This document shows, in pieces, positions 7,572 through 16,472 of a stretch of 64,000 nt of DNA; positions within the stretch are counted from its first letter, which is position 1, and each line of letters opens with the position of its first letter. The position numbers and the translations under genes were made by a program. Source of the DNA: Pseudomonas lalucatii. Its GTDB lineage: Bacteria; Pseudomonadota; Gammaproteobacteria; Pseudomonadales; Pseudomonadaceae. The stretch spans positions 434,001-498,000 of the forward strand of contig NZ_JADPMV010000001.1 of the NCBI RefSeq assembly GCF_018398425.1. Reading direction: 5' to 3'. Under the pieces are notes generated by a model that searched no databases, was not told the DNA's origin, and worked only from the letters and a program-made list of their open reading frames with translations.

Positions 7572-8594
7572 TCAGAAACCCGTGGTGGAAATGAAATCGA
7601 CGTCGGTCTTCGGTTCCGCGCGCATCAGCAGTTCGATCACCTGTCCCAGCGTGCGCCCTTCGAACAGGATGGCATGCAAGCCGGCCACCAGCGGCATGTA
7701 CACCTGCAGCTCCTCGGCCTTGGCCTTGAGCACCCGGATGGTGTTGACGCCCTCGGCCACCTCGCCCAGGCGCTCGACCGCATCGTCCAGGCTCAGGCCT
7801 TCGCCCAGGGCGAAACCGACCTGATAGTTGCGGCTCTTGGGCGACGAGCAGGTGACGATCAGGTCGCCCACCCCGGCCAGGCCGAGGAAGGTCATGGGAT
7901 TGGCCCCCAGGTGCACGGCGAAACGGGTCATCTCCGCCAGCGCCCGGGTGATCAGCATGCTCTTGGTGTTCTCGCCCATGCCCAGGGCGGCGGCCATGCC
8001 GGCCATGATGGCGTAGACGTTCTTCAACGCGCCGCCCAGTTCGACGCCGAAACGGTCGCCACTGGCATAGACGCGAAAGGTGCGGCCATGCAGCGCTTCC
8101 TGCACCTGCTGGCACAGCGGCTCATCCTCGCTGGCGATCACCGTGGCGGTCAGCGCATGTTCGGCGACCTCCTTGGCCAGGTTCGGCCCGGACAGCACGC
8201 CGATACGCGCCTGGGGAGCGATCTCCTCGAGGATCTGGCTCATCAGCTTGAAGCTCTGCGCCTCGATGCCCTTGGTGGTGCTGACCAGCAACTTGCCCGC
8301 CAGCAGCCCGGCCACCGGCTGCAGAGCCTGGCGCAAGGCGCTGGAAGGCAGCGCGACGAACACCAGCTGGCTGGCCGCCAGGGCCGCGGGGAGGTCGCTG
8401 AGGGGCTCGACGCCGGCATGGATCTTCACGCCCTGGAGGTAGCGCGGGTTCTCGCGGGTAGCCAGAATGGCCTCGACCTGCTCCGGGTCCCGCATCCAGT
8501 GCAGGACATGGCGACCGTTCTCCGCCAGCAGGTTGGCCAGCGCGGTGCCGAAACTGCCGCCGCCGAGCACGGCGATGGGGTGCTGCTCAGTCAT
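7572..8594 (-). CDS. gpsA: Glycerol-3-phosphate dehydrogenase [NAD(P)+]
   Basis: 340-residue cytosolic enzyme reducing dihydroxyacetone phosphate to sn-glycerol-3-phosphate, the backbone for phospholipids. The Rossmann motif GGGSFG lies at residues 11-16; [12 protein letters not shown] holds the catalytic lysine near 195; [12 protein letters not shown] and SRNYQVG are the C-terminal substrate-binding signatures. Length is standard. ATG at 8594 was chosen because MTEQ leads straight into the first beta strand; an in-frame ATG seven codons upstream (8615) is possible and neither has a strong ribosome site. First gene of a three-gene unit. Confidence 0.95.
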   Translation of the reverse strand: MTEQHPIAVLGGGSFGTALANLLAENGRHVLHWMRDPEQVEAILATRENPRYLQGVKIHAGVEPLSDLPAALAASQLVFVALPSSALRQALQPVAGLLAGKLLVSTTKGIEAQSFKLMSQILEEIAPQARIGVLSGPNLAKEVAEHALTATVIASEDEPLCQQVQEALHGRTFRVYASGDRFGVELGGALKNVYAIMAGMAAALGMGENTKSMLITRALAEMTRFAVHLGANPMTFLGLAGVGDLIVTCSSPKSRNYQVGFALGEGLSLDDAVERLGEVAEGVNTIRVLKAKAEELQVYMPLVAGLHAILFEGRTLGQVIELLMRAEPKTDVDFISTTGF

Positions 8595-8922
8595 AACGAA
8601 TCCGTAATGGGTCATGGGATGACGATCTGCGCGCATTATACGGGGCATGGGCAAGGCGGCCAGCGTTTAGCCCGCTTTATCAGGCTGTGCACCGTTCGGC
8701 ACAAAAGGCATCGGGGCGCCGCCGGGCGACTGGCAAAGGCGGCCGGCTCGGTTAACATGGGCATTTTTGACGCGAACAAGGCCGTTGCGTGACAGCCTCT
8801 CCATTACCCGCCGCCCTTCCCGCCACTGACGCCGCTCGCCAACGACGACGGCCCGGCCCATCGCCGTGCGCGCCGTCCCAGGGCCACGGCCCGGGCCCGG
8901 CATCGGCCCACGGAGTGGGTCG
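8595..8922. other. Divergent intergenic region gpsA / hybrid kinase
   Basis: 328 bases. Holds the gpsA promoter on the minus strand and, on the plus strand, a candidate kinase promoter CTGGCA-N17-TAACAT (8730-8758). Two short upstream ORFs (8757-8792, 11 codons; GTG 8789-8926, 45 codons) are linked head to tail to the kinase by GTGA and ATGA overlaps; they may be chance. No RNA gene seen. Confidence 0.4.
8635..8663 (-). promoter_or_regulatory. Predicted gpsA promoter
   Basis: A perfect TATAAT -10 on the minus strand (8635-8640), with a weak CTGGCC -35 17 bases upstream (8658-8663). The predicted start near 8628 leaves a leader of about 34 bases before gpsA. Confidence 0.55.
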
Positions 8923-10833
8923 ATGAGCGCGCGCCGCGGCTGGGACATCCATACCCTTACGCAGCTGATCAGCGTGGGACCGGCGCTGCTGCTGACCTTG
9001 CTGTTGACCGGCTTCTTCACCTTCGAGCGTCTGCAGGACCTGCGCCAGGAACTCAACCGCACCGGCCAGTTGATTGCCAACCAACTGGCACCGGCGAGCG
9101 AGTACGGGGTGATATCGGGCAATTTGCAAGTGCTCGAGACCCTGTTGCAGGCCACGCTCAACACCCCCCACGTCCGCTTTCTCGAGGTTCGCGACCACGA
9201 CGACAGCATCCTGGTGTACGTCGAGCAGCCCGCCAGCCAGGGCCAGGCCAGCGGCCCGGTGGAAGTCTTCCGGGCGCCGATCCACCTGCAACGGGTCGAT
9301 CTGCACGCCGCCGACCAGGAACGCGGCTCGCCCGATCAACCGCTTGGCCACGTGCTGGTCGGCATGTCCAGCGACGCCCTCAACGAACGCCAGCAGGCGC
9401 TGCTGCTCAAGGCCGCGATCCTGGCCCTGCTCGCCCTGCTCCTGACCTTCCTCCTCGCCCGTCGTCTGGCCAGGCGCCTGTCCAAGCCGCTCGGCGCCAT
9501 AGGTTCGGCAGTCACGGCGATCCAGGCAGGCGACTATCGCACCCGCCTGCCGGCGCTCGAAACCGGCGAGCTCGGCGACCTGGCCCAGCACGTCAACGCC
9601 CTCGCCAGCGGCCTGGATCGCGCCGACCAGGAGCAGCGCCAGGCCATGGCCCTGCTGGTCAAGGCCCGCGAGGAAGCGGAGCTGGCCAATCGCGCCAAGT
9701 CGGACTTCCTGGCCATGATGAGCCATGAACTGCGCACGCCGATGAACGGCGTGCTGGGCATGCTGCAGCTGCTGGAGACCACCGAGCTGAGCGGGGAACA
9801 GACGGAATATACGGCCCTCGCCACCGAGTCCACCGAACACCTGCTGAAGGTCATCAACGACATCCTCGACTTCTCGCGCATCGAGCGCGGCGCGCTGGAG
9901 CTGGAGTGCATCGCCTTCAACCTGCTGGAGCTGGTCCAGGGCTCGGCCCAGGTATTCCTGCACAGCGCCCAGCAGTCGGGCCTGGCGCTCGAGCTGGACA
10001 CCCAGGCCGGCCTGGAGCAACTGGAGGTGCAGGGCGACCCGACCCGCATCCGCCAGATACTGGTCAACCTGATCGGCAATGCCCTGAAGTTCACCGAGAG
10101 AGGCGGCGTTCGCGTGGAGACCCGCTGGCAGGAACTGGACGACCGCGTGCTGTGGTTCAGCTGCGCCGTGCACGACACCGGCATCGGCATCTCCCAGGAG
10201 CGCCTGGAGCACATGTTCGATGCCTTCCAGCAGGCCGACAGCACCATCTCCCGGCGCTACGGCGGGACCGGCCTCGGCCTGCCCATCGCCCGCACCCTGG
10301 CCGAACGGATGGGCGGCATGCTGCAGGCGCAGAGCGAGGAGGGCCGCGGCTCGACCTTCACCCTGGAGGTACCGCTGCCCTTCTCGCTCCAGTCCCGTCC
10401 CTCCCAGGCCAACGCCGAGGCCGAGGAGCACCACGGTCGAGACCAGAGCGTGCTGCTGGTCGAGGACAACCCGGTCAACCAGACGGTGATAGAAGCCATG
10501 CTGCGCAGCCTCGGCTATCGGGTCGACCTGGTCGCCGACGGGGCCCAGGCCGTGCTGCACGTCGAGCAGCGGCCCTACGCGGCCGTCCTGATGGATTGCC
10601 GCCTGCCGATCATGGACGGCTACGAGGCCACCCGGCGGATTCGCCAGCTCGACGCCCATGGCCAGCTGCCGATCATCGCACTCACCGCCAACGCCCTGCA
10701 GGGCGACCGCGATGCCTGCCTGGCCTGCGGAATGAACGACTACCTGGCAAAGCCCTTCAAGCGGGCCGACCTGCAGCGGGTAATGCAACGCTGGCTGCCG
10801 GCAAGGGCATCGGTGGCCAGCCAGGACTGTTAA
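8923..10833 (+). CDS. Hybrid sensor histidine kinase/response regulator
   Basis: 636-residue inner-membrane hybrid kinase. Order: TM1 at about 16-38, periplasmic sensor segment to about 155, TM2 at about 162-182 (ILALLALLLTFLLA), HAMP linker, dimerisation domain with phospho-acceptor His at about 268 in FLAMMSHELRTPMNG, ATPase domain (N-box near 385, GIGIS, GGTGLGLPIA near 450), then a receiver domain whose Asp is about 558 in LMDCRLPIMDGYE, with the conserved Lys in DYLAKPF. It lacks an Hpt domain, so phosphate must pass to a separate partner. The ATG follows a GGAGTG ribosome site; a GTG 57 bases upstream lengthens only a Pro/Gly-rich leader. Sits directly before fabAB; signal unknown. Confidence 0.92.
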   Translation: MSARRGWDIHTLTQLISVGPALLLTLLLTGFFTFERLQDLRQELNRTGQLIANQLAPASEYGVISGNLQVLETLLQATLNTPHVRFLEVRDHDDSILVYVEQPASQGQASGPVEVFRAPIHLQRVDLHAADQERGSPDQPLGHVLVGMSSDALNERQQALLLKAAILALLALLLTFLLARRLARRLSKPLGAIGSAVTAIQAGDYRTRLPALETGELGDLAQHVNALASGLDRADQEQRQAMALLVKAREEAELANRAKSDFLAMMSHELRTPMNGVLGMLQLLETTELSGEQTEYTALATESTEHLLKVINDILDFSRIERGALELECIAFNLLELVQGSAQVFLHSAQQSGLALELDTQAGLEQLEVQGDPTRIRQILVNLIGNALKFTERGGVRVETRWQELDDRVLWFSCAVHDTGIGISQERLEHMFDAFQQADSTISRRYGGTGLGLPIARTLAERMGGMLQAQSEEGRGSTFTLEVPLPFSLQSRPSQANAEAEEHHGRDQSVLLVEDNPVNQTVIEAMLRSLGYRVDLVADGAQAVLHVEQRPYAAVLMDCRLPIMDGYEATRRIRQLDAHGQLPIIALTANALQGDRDACLACGMNDYLAKPFKRADLQRVMQRWLPARASVASQDC

Positions 10834-10842
10834 ACTTCCGTC

Positions 10843-10888
10843 GGTGGCTTGTCACGGCTCGCAGGTCGGGCGTCTGTGACAAGCCGCC
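10843..10888. repeat. 13-bp inverted repeat after the hybrid kinase gene
   Basis: Arms 10843-10855 (GGTGGCTTGTCAC) and 10876-10888 (GTGACAAGCCGCC) pair over 13 positions with one G-U, around a 20-base loop, starting 9 bases after the kinase stop. No U-tract follows, so it is not a classic intrinsic terminator; mRNA 3' end or regulatory structure is possible. Confidence 0.5.
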
Positions 10889-10895
10889 GGGAGCG

Positions 10896-10911
10896 GAGTA
10901 CAACTGTACTC
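10896..10911. promoter_or_regulatory. Palindromic operator upstream of fabA (DesT-like candidate)
   Basis: GAGTAC-AACT-GTACTC, 14 of 16 bases symmetrical, 126 bases before the fabA start. In P. aeruginosa the TetR-family regulator DesT senses acyl-CoA saturation and controls fabAB, so this site is a natural candidate. Assignment is by position and symmetry, not by a matched consensus. Confidence 0.5.
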
Positions 10912-11036
10912 GACAGGCTGTGACTTTCAGCACATCGCAACAGTCTATGACTAGGCTGCTGGCAGGCGCCCAGAGGTGCCGGCCAGCCAGGACGACTTGC
11001 CCAGCCTTGGCGCGTGGGGATTATTGAGGAGCTCGC

Positions 11037-11552
11037 ATGACCAAACAAAACGCCTTCACCCGGGAAGACCTGTTGCGCTGCAGCCGCGGCGAACTGTTCG
11101 GCCCAGGTAATGCGCAACTGCCCGCGCCGAACATGCTGATGATCGACCGCATCACCCACATCAGCGACACCGGTGGCAAGTACGGCAAGGGCGAAATCGT
11201 CGCCGAGCTCGATATCACCCCGGACCTGTGGTTCTTCGGCTGCCATTTCGAAGGCGACCCGGTGATGCCCGGCTGCCTGGGCCTCGATGCCATGTGGCAA
11301 CTGGTCGGCTTCCACCTCGGCTGGCAGGGCAACCCCGGCCGCGGCCGTGCCCTCGGTTCCGGCGAGGTGAAGTTCTTCGGCCAGGTCCTGCCGACCGCCA
11401 AGAAGGTCACCTACAACATCCAGATCAAACGCACCATCACCCGCTCGCTGATCCTGGCCATCGCCGATGGCAGCGTCAGCGTCGATGGCCGCGAGATCTA
11501 CAGTGCCGAAGGCCTGCGCGTCGGCCTGTTCACCTCCACCGACAGTTTCTAA
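11037..11552 (+). CDS. fabA: 3-hydroxydecanoyl-ACP dehydratase/isomerase
   Basis: 171-residue bifunctional enzyme of type II fatty acid synthesis: dehydrates 3-hydroxydecanoyl-ACP and isomerises trans-2- to cis-3-decenoyl-ACP, introducing the double bond for unsaturated fatty acids without oxygen. The active-site His70 and Asp84 fall exactly at the E. coli positions ([16 protein letters not shown]). Length standard. The ATG follows a TTGAGGAG ribosome site. fabB begins 12 bases after the stop, forming the fabAB operon. The palindrome upstream is a likely operator. Confidence 0.98.
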   Translation: MTKQNAFTREDLLRCSRGELFGPGNAQLPAPNMLMIDRITHISDTGGKYGKGEIVAELDITPDLWFFGCHFEGDPVMPGCLGLDAMWQLVGFHLGWQGNPGRGRALGSGEVKFFGQVLPTAKKVTYNIQIKRTITRSLILAIADGSVSVDGREIYSAEGLRVGLFTSTDSF

Positions 11553-11564
11553 AGGATTCCCTCC

Positions 11565-12785
11565 ATGCGTCGCGTCGTGATTACCGGTCTGGGCATCGTT
11601 TCCTGCCTGGGCAATGACAAAGACACCGTCTCCGCCAACCTGCGGGCTGGCCGCGGCGGTATCCGTTTCAACCCGGAATACGCCGAGAAAGGCCTGCGCA
11701 GCCAGGTATCCGGCTCCGTCGACCTGAACCTGGAAGAGCTGATCGACCGCAAGGTCTACCGTTTCATGGGCGACGCCGCCGCCTTCGCCTACCTGTCGAT
11801 GCAGCAGGCCATCGCCGATGCCGGTCTCAGCGCCGAAGACATCTCCAACCCGCGCGTCGGCCTGGTCGCCGGCTCCGGCGGCGCTTCCACCTTCAACCAG
11901 ATGGAAGCCATGGACATCCTGCGCGAGAAGGGCGTCAAGCGCGTCGGCCCCTACCGCGTGCCGCGCACCATGGGCAGCACCGTTTCCGCCTGCCTGGCCA
12001 CGCCGTTCAAGATCAAGGGCGTGAACTATTCGATCTCCTCGGCCTGTGCCACCAGCGCGCACTGCATCGGCACCGCCATGGAGCAGATCCAGCTGGGCAA
12101 GCAGGACATGGTCTTCGCCGGCGGCGGTGAAGAGGAACACTGGAGCCAGAGCTTCCTGTTCGACGCCATGGGCGCCCTCTCCACCCAGTACAACGAGACC
12201 CCGGAAAAGGCCTCGCGTGCCTACGACGCCAAGCGTGACGGTTTCGTCATCGCCGGCGGCGGCGGCATGGTGGTGGTCGAGGAACTGGAGCACGCGCTCA
12301 AGCGCGGCGCCAAGATCTATGCGGAAATCGTCGGCTACGGCGCCACCTCCGACGGCTACGACATGGTCGCGCCGAGCGGTGAAGGCGCGGTGCGCTGCAT
12401 GCAGCAGGCCCTGGCCACCGTCGACACGCCGGTCGACTACCTGAACACCCACGGCACCTCGACGCCGGTCGGCGATGTCGCGGAAAGCCGCGCGGTCCGC
12501 GAAGTGTTCGGCGACAAGGCACCGGCGATCAGCTCGACCAAGAGCCTGAGCGGCCACTCCCTGGGCGCCGCCGGCGTGCAGGAAGCCATCTACTGCATGC
12601 TGATGATGGAAGGCAACTTCATCGCCGGCTCGGCCAACATCGAGGAACTCGACCCCGAGGTCGCCGACCTGCCGGTACAGCTCAAGACCGTCGAGAATGC
12701 CAAGATCGACACGGTGATGAGCAACAGCTTCGGCTTCGGCGGCACCAACGCCACCCTGGTGCTCAAGCGCTGGACCGGCAAGTAA
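11565..12785 (+). CDS. fabB: Beta-ketoacyl-ACP synthase I
   Basis: 406-residue condensing enzyme that elongates cis-3-decenoyl-ACP with malonyl-ACP, the committed step after FabA in unsaturated fatty acid synthesis. The catalytic triad is visible: Cys at about 161 in [10 protein letters not shown], His at about 296 in NTHGTSTP, and Lys326/His331 in [14 protein letters not shown]; the Gly-rich C-terminus SFGFGGTNA closes the active site. AAAGGA precedes the ATG. Translated from the fabA message and followed by a strong terminator. Confidence 0.98.
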   Translation: MRRVVITGLGIVSCLGNDKDTVSANLRAGRGGIRFNPEYAEKGLRSQVSGSVDLNLEELIDRKVYRFMGDAAAFAYLSMQQAIADAGLSAEDISNPRVGLVAGSGGASTFNQMEAMDILREKGVKRVGPYRVPRTMGSTVSACLATPFKIKGVNYSISSACATSAHCIGTAMEQIQLGKQDMVFAGGGEEEHWSQSFLFDAMGALSTQYNETPEKASRAYDAKRDGFVIAGGGGMVVVEELEHALKRGAKIYAEIVGYGATSDGYDMVAPSGEGAVRCMQQALATVDTPVDYLNTHGTSTPVGDVAESRAVREVFGDKAPAISSTKSLSGHSLGAAGVQEAIYCMLMMEGNFIAGSANIEELDPEVADLPVQLKTVENAKIDTVMSNSFGFGGTNATLVLKRWTGK

Positions 12786-12803
12786 GCCAAGCTTGCTTGC
12801 GAT

Positions 12804-12836
12804 GAAGAACGGCGCCTACGGGCGCCGTTCTTCTTT
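12804..12836 (+). terminator. Intrinsic terminator of fabAB
   Basis: 13-bp perfect stem GAAGAACGGCGCC / GGCGCCGTTCTTC with a TACG loop, followed by TTTCT. Starts 19 bases after the fabB stop. Confidence 0.88.
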
Positions 12837-12886
12837 CTGGCAGGAGGACTTCAGGGCTTCCGCCTGGCCATCCCGAGGCATTCGCG

Positions 12887-13351
12887 TCAGCGCACCAGAA
12901 AGCGCTGCTCGGCCAGTTTGCGGTCATCCTGGAACACCAGGAAATGCCACTCCCCCGGAACCATCTCGTGGGCTTCGCTGAACTCGAACGCCATCAGGTC
13001 CAGAGGCGCGCCGGGCACCAGCTTCTGTGTCACCACGAATTTGTCATGGCGGATACCGTCTGGGGTCGTCACCCCGGGCGTGAGGTACAGCAGGGTCAGG
13101 GGCGCCCCCTCTGCCGTCTTGCCGCTCAGCTGGTAACGCAGGCCGAACTTGGTGCCGAGCCTGGCCGGAATCACCTCGGTGCGCTCGATTGCCTGGTTGC
13201 TGCGGGTCAGCACCCGTTCGCCCGGCTCGAAGTCCCGGTACGGGGTCGTGAAGATGCCGTACTCCACCTCGCCCTTCACTTGCACCTGCGCCTGGACCAG
13301 TCCGGTCAGCAGCAGGAGTGCGGCCAGCGCACTGAAACGGGTGTATTGCAT
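12887..13351 (-). CDS. DUF3859 domain-containing exported protein
   Basis: 154-residue protein with a signal peptide (LAALLLLTGLVQA, cleavage near residue 21) and a beta-rich mature part beginning VKGEVEYGIFTTPYRDFEPG, the hallmark of DUF3859. A single immunoglobulin-like fold is plausible, ending HFLVFQDDRKLAEQRFLVR. Periplasmic; function unknown. An AAGGAG ribosome site precedes the ATG. It converges on fabB across the fabAB terminator. Confidence 0.78.
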   Translation of the reverse strand: MQYTRFSALAALLLLTGLVQAQVQVKGEVEYGIFTTPYRDFEPGERVLTRSNQAIERTEVIPARLGTKFGLRYQLSGKTAEGAPLTLLYLTPGVTTPDGIRHDKFVVTQKLVPGAPLDLMAFEFSEAHEMVPGEWHFLVFQDDRKLAEQRFLVR

Positions 13352-13414
13352 GACGTGCTCCTTGGTTGAGATGGCGCGAGCCTATGACGCCCCGATGACA
13401 GGCTGATGACAGCA

Positions 13415-14434
13415 TTAGTCGGCGAGCCCGGCACGAACGCGGCGCGGCAGCACGGCGAGGAAGTTGTCCCGGGCCACCCGCCGCGCCACGGGCTCCGGCA
13501 AGGCGTCGAGAAAGGGCGCGAAGCCCTGCAACTGGTCGCCGAGACTGTCGAAGCGGCCCACCACATCGCTGCCCAGCATGAAGCGCGCCGGATAGCTGCT
13601 GACCAGTTCCAGCCATTCGCCATCGGGCCTGCCCCGTTGATCCAGCAGGTAGGGCCTGAGCACGCTCCAGGACAGGTCGATGTACAGGTTCGGATAAGCG
13701 GCGAGCATGCGCCGCAGGGTCGGCAGGAGGAAGTCCAGCTTCTTCTGGTGCCGGTGAATTTCCATGCTGGTGCCGGCGTGGGCCCAGATGAAGCGCACAT
13801 GGGGATGATTGCGCAGCGGCTCTTCGATCTCCGCCAGGTACAGCGGATTGCGCTCGCGCTTGGAGGTGATATTGGCATGCAGCATCACCGGCAGATCGTA
13901 TTCCGCGGCGAGGTGGTAGACCCGCGCCAGCGCCTCGTTGTTGGCCCGCGGCACATCGCCGTGAATCAGCGCCGTGAGGTCGTCGTGACGGGTGAAGACC
14001 TCACCTATGCCCTGCCACAGGCCCGGGTCCAGCTCGAGCATGCGCCGGATATGGGCGTCCGAGTTCTTGTCGTTGGGATTGAAGCCCGAGAGAAACGGAT
14101 GGAAGCGCTCGCGCTGTGCCGCCGGCAACTGCTTGTAGGCATGAGCGACCAGCACGTCGGTGGCGCTGTACCAGTAGGCATTGGCATCGTCGCCGGCGTA
14201 GTAGCGCGGTCGCTTCGGCTCGTTCTCGTGCCATTTCTTCGCCACCGGAATGCCGGAGAGCATCGCATGCTCGACCTTGCCGGCGGCCATGGCGGCGAGC
14301 AACTCGTCCATCCCGGCGCTTTCCTGGAAGAAGTCCACGTAATGCAGGTGCGCGTCGCTGTAGCGGTAGTCGCGGGCCTGAGCCGCCACGGCGGCGAGCA
14401 GCAGCGCCAGACCACAGTATCGAACCAGGCTCAA
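13415..14434 (-). CDS. Exported amidohydrolase-family protein
   Basis: 339-residue TIM-barrel metal-dependent hydrolase. DAHLHYVDFF after the signal peptide supplies the HxH metal ligands; further conserved elements are MLHANI near 190, FIWAHAGTS near 222, DLSWSV near 263 and the terminal Asp in LGSDVVGRF near 305. The N-terminus VRYCGLALLLAAVAAQA is a signal peptide, unusual for this mostly cytosolic family. The only start that keeps the signal peptide is TTG at 14434, with GGAGGG upstream; the next Met is about 40 residues in. Substrate unknown. Confidence 0.78.
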   Translation of the reverse strand: MSLVRYCGLALLLAAVAAQARDYRYSDAHLHYVDFFQESAGMDELLAAMAAGKVEHAMLSGIPVAKKWHENEPKRPRYYAGDDANAYWYSATDVLVAHAYKQLPAAQRERFHPFLSGFNPNDKNSDAHIRRMLELDPGLWQGIGEVFTRHDDLTALIHGDVPRANNEALARVYHLAAEYDLPVMLHANITSKRERNPLYLAEIEEPLRNHPHVRFIWAHAGTSMEIHRHQKKLDFLLPTLRRMLAAYPNLYIDLSWSVLRPYLLDQRGRPDGEWLELVSSYPARFMLGSDVVGRFDSLGDQLQGFAPFLDALPEPVARRVARDNFLAVLPRRVRAGLAD

Positions 14435-14673
14435 GGGCAGCCCTCCGCAACATGAGAGCTGGATAGACCCTCGGTGCCCGGCGCGAGTTCAGTCGAGCCT
14501 CCAGCCCTGCTCGCGCTCACCACTGGGTTCTGGGCCGGCGCCGACCGCGTCGACGGCCCCGGGGCGGCGGTAGCGCTGGCCACAGCCTGCGCCCTACCCG
14601 GGCGCGCTGTGTCAGCATAGGCAATACTGCAGCGGCAGCCGTGCAGCCGCCCCAGAACAGGAGCACAGTGCAC

Positions 14674-14727
14674 ATGAGTTTCGAACGCAATCCGCGAACC
14701 ACCCCTTCCCGCCGGGTCCGACCATGA
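14674..14727 (+). CDS. 17-codon upstream ORF (possible leader peptide) before the pirin gene
   Basis: ATG at 14674, preceded by AGGAG at a 10-base spacing, encodes MSFERNPRTTPSRRVRP and stops at a TGA overlapping the pirin ATG (ATGA). Five of 17 residues are arginine. The pirin ATG itself has a poor ribosome site, so coupled reinitiation is plausible. No homology expected at this length; chance occurrence is the alternative. Confidence 0.35.
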   Translation: MSFERNPRTTPSRRVRP

Positions 14728-15587
14728 ATGCCCCACTCCTGCTCCGGGCACGCCCGGAGGTCCTCGAGGGCCAACCGATCCTGCGCCTGCTGCCCACGGC
14801 CCAGTGCCGCAGCGTCGGGCCGTTCGTGTTCTTCGACCATATCCTGGAACACGACTATCCGCCCGGCGGCGGCCTGAACATCGACCAGCATCCGCATATC
14901 GGCCTGTCCACCCTCAGCTACCTGTTCGAGGGCCAACTGCAGCACCGGGACAGCCTCGGCTCGGACCAGCTGGTCCGGCCCGGCGATGTCAGCTGGATGA
15001 CCGCGGGCCGCGGCGTCGCCCACGTCGAACGTACCCCGGCGCAGCTGCGCGAACGCGGCTCGCGCCTGCATGGCCTGCAAGTGTGGCTGGCGCTGCCGGA
15101 GGCCGAGGAACAATGCCAGGCGAGCTACAGCCACCATACCGCCGTCAGCCTGCCCAGCAGTGAAGCTCTGGGCGTGGAGATCCGCCTGATCGCCGGCAGC
15201 GGCTTCTGCCTGGAGTCACCGGTGCCGGTGCGCTCGCCGACCCTGTATGCCGAACTCAAGCTGGCCACAGGCGCCAGCCTGGCCATTGCCGCGGAACATC
15301 CCGAGCGCGCGCTCTACCTGATCGACGGCGAGGCACGGCTGGATGATCGACCCCTGTCGCTGCGCGGCCTGACGCTGCTGCCCGAAGGCGAGACCTTCAC
15401 CCTGAGCGCCTGCAGCGAGTGCCACCTGGTGATGCTCGGCGGCCAGCCCCTCGGGCCCAGGCGCATGTACTGGAACTTCGTTGCCAGTGACCAGGCGCTG
15501 ATCGCCAGCGCCCGTGTGCGCTGGCAGGACCGGGACTGGCCGCAGGTGCCGGGGGAGCGCCGGCGCATCGAGTTGCCGCCAGGCTAA
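14724..15587 (+). CDS. Pirin family protein
   Basis: 287-residue bicupin. The N-terminal cupin carries the metal site: His56 and His58 in DQHPHIG, and His100 and Glu102 in GVAHVERTP, which match the iron ligands of pirins such as human pirin and E. coli YhhW. The second cupin (about 160-270) lacks an obvious full ligand set, as is normal. Some pirins oxidise quercetin and others bind regulators; the role here is unknown. It may be translated through a 17-codon upstream ORF. Its stop codon overlaps that of the convergent dienelactone hydrolase gene. Confidence 0.9.
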   Translation: MNAPLLLRARPEVLEGQPILRLLPTAQCRSVGPFVFFDHILEHDYPPGGGLNIDQHPHIGLSTLSYLFEGQLQHRDSLGSDQLVRPGDVSWMTAGRGVAHVERTPAQLRERGSRLHGLQVWLALPEAEEQCQASYSHHTAVSLPSSEALGVEIRLIAGSGFCLESPVPVRSPTLYAELKLATGASLAIAAEHPERALYLIDGEARLDDRPLSLRGLTLLPEGETFTLSACSECHLVMLGGQPLGPRRMYWNFVASDQALIASARVRWQDRDWPQVPGERRRIELPPG

Positions 15588-16369
15588 TCCGCGGCGAATA
15601 CCTCGTCGAACAGATCGTTCATCGCCCGATAGGCCCGCGCCGCCACCTGCGGATGGTACTGGTTGCGCCCCGGATTGTTGGCCTCGGGGTTGGTGAAGGA
15701 ATGCACCGCGCCGCCGTAGCTGACCAGTTGCCAGTCGGCCTGCGCGGCCTTCATCTCGGCCATGAAGGCGCCAACCTGAGCCGCCGGCACCGAAGGGTCG
15801 TCCGCACCATGCAGCACCAGCACCGGCGCCTGGATGTTCTGCGCATCGGCCGGATTGGGCGTATCCAGATTGCCGTGAAAGGACACGAAGCCTTGTAACG
15901 GCGCCCCGGAACGCGCCAATTCCAGTACCGAACCGCCGCCGAAGCAGAAGCCGATGGCGCCCAGCTTGCCGGGGTCCAGGGGAGCCTCGGCGGCCCGCGC
16001 CCTGAACACCTCTACGGCGGCCTGGGCGCGCTTGCGCATCAGCGCCCGGTCGGCACGCACGGCGCCGGCCGCCGCCCCCGCCTCCTCGGCATTGCTCGGG
16101 CGAATCGCCTTGCCGTACATGTCGGCCATGAACACCACGTACTTGTCAGCGGCAACCAGGGCCGCCTGCTTTTCCGAGCTTTTCGTCACGCCCATCCAGT
16201 CGGGCACCATCAACAGGCCAGGGCGCGCCGTGGCGACGCTGTCGTCGTAGATCAGGCGCCCCTCGAAGGCGACTCCGTCGATCTCGTAGGGCACCGCCTC
16301 GACCACCACGGCCGCCTGCGCGAGACCGGCCAGGCCGCACATTCCCAGGGCTATCAGTGACTTGTTCAT
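15584..16369 (-). CDS. Dienelactone hydrolase family protein, exported
   Basis: 261-residue alpha/beta hydrolase with a Cys nucleophile typical of the family: GAIGFCFGGG with Cys at about 142, acid in LHGADDPSVPA and His in GAVHSFTNPE. A signal peptide (SLIALGMCGLAGLAQA) points to the periplasm. The start chosen has AGGAG 8 bases upstream; the in-frame extension upstream is not preceded by one. Substrate unknown; dienelactone itself is unlikely without a catechol pathway nearby. Neighbour of htpG. Confidence 0.87.
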   Translation of the reverse strand: MNKSLIALGMCGLAGLAQAAVVVEAVPYEIDGVAFEGRLIYDDSVATARPGLLMVPDWMGVTKSSEKQAALVAADKYVVFMADMYGKAIRPSNAEEAGAAAGAVRADRALMRKRAQAAVEVFRARAAEAPLDPGKLGAIGFCFGGGSVLELARSGAPLQGFVSFHGNLDTPNPADAQNIQAPVLVLHGADDPSVPAAQVGAFMAEMKAAQADWQLVSYGGAVHSFTNPEANNPGRNQYHPQVAARAYRAMNDLFDEVFAAD

Positions 16370-16430
16370 CGACCCGCTCCTGTTGCGTGGGTAACTCTTC
16401 AACAGTAGCCCGTGGCAGCCGACAGCCAAG

Positions 16431-16455
16431 AAAAAAGCCCGCACTAGGCGGGCTT
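16431..16455 (-). terminator. Intrinsic terminator of htpG
   Basis: Minus strand: AAGCCCGC, a 5-base loop, GCGGGCTT, then a run of T. Located 18 bases after the htpG stop. Confidence 0.85.
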
Positions 16456-16472
16456 CTTCACTGCGCCGGCTA

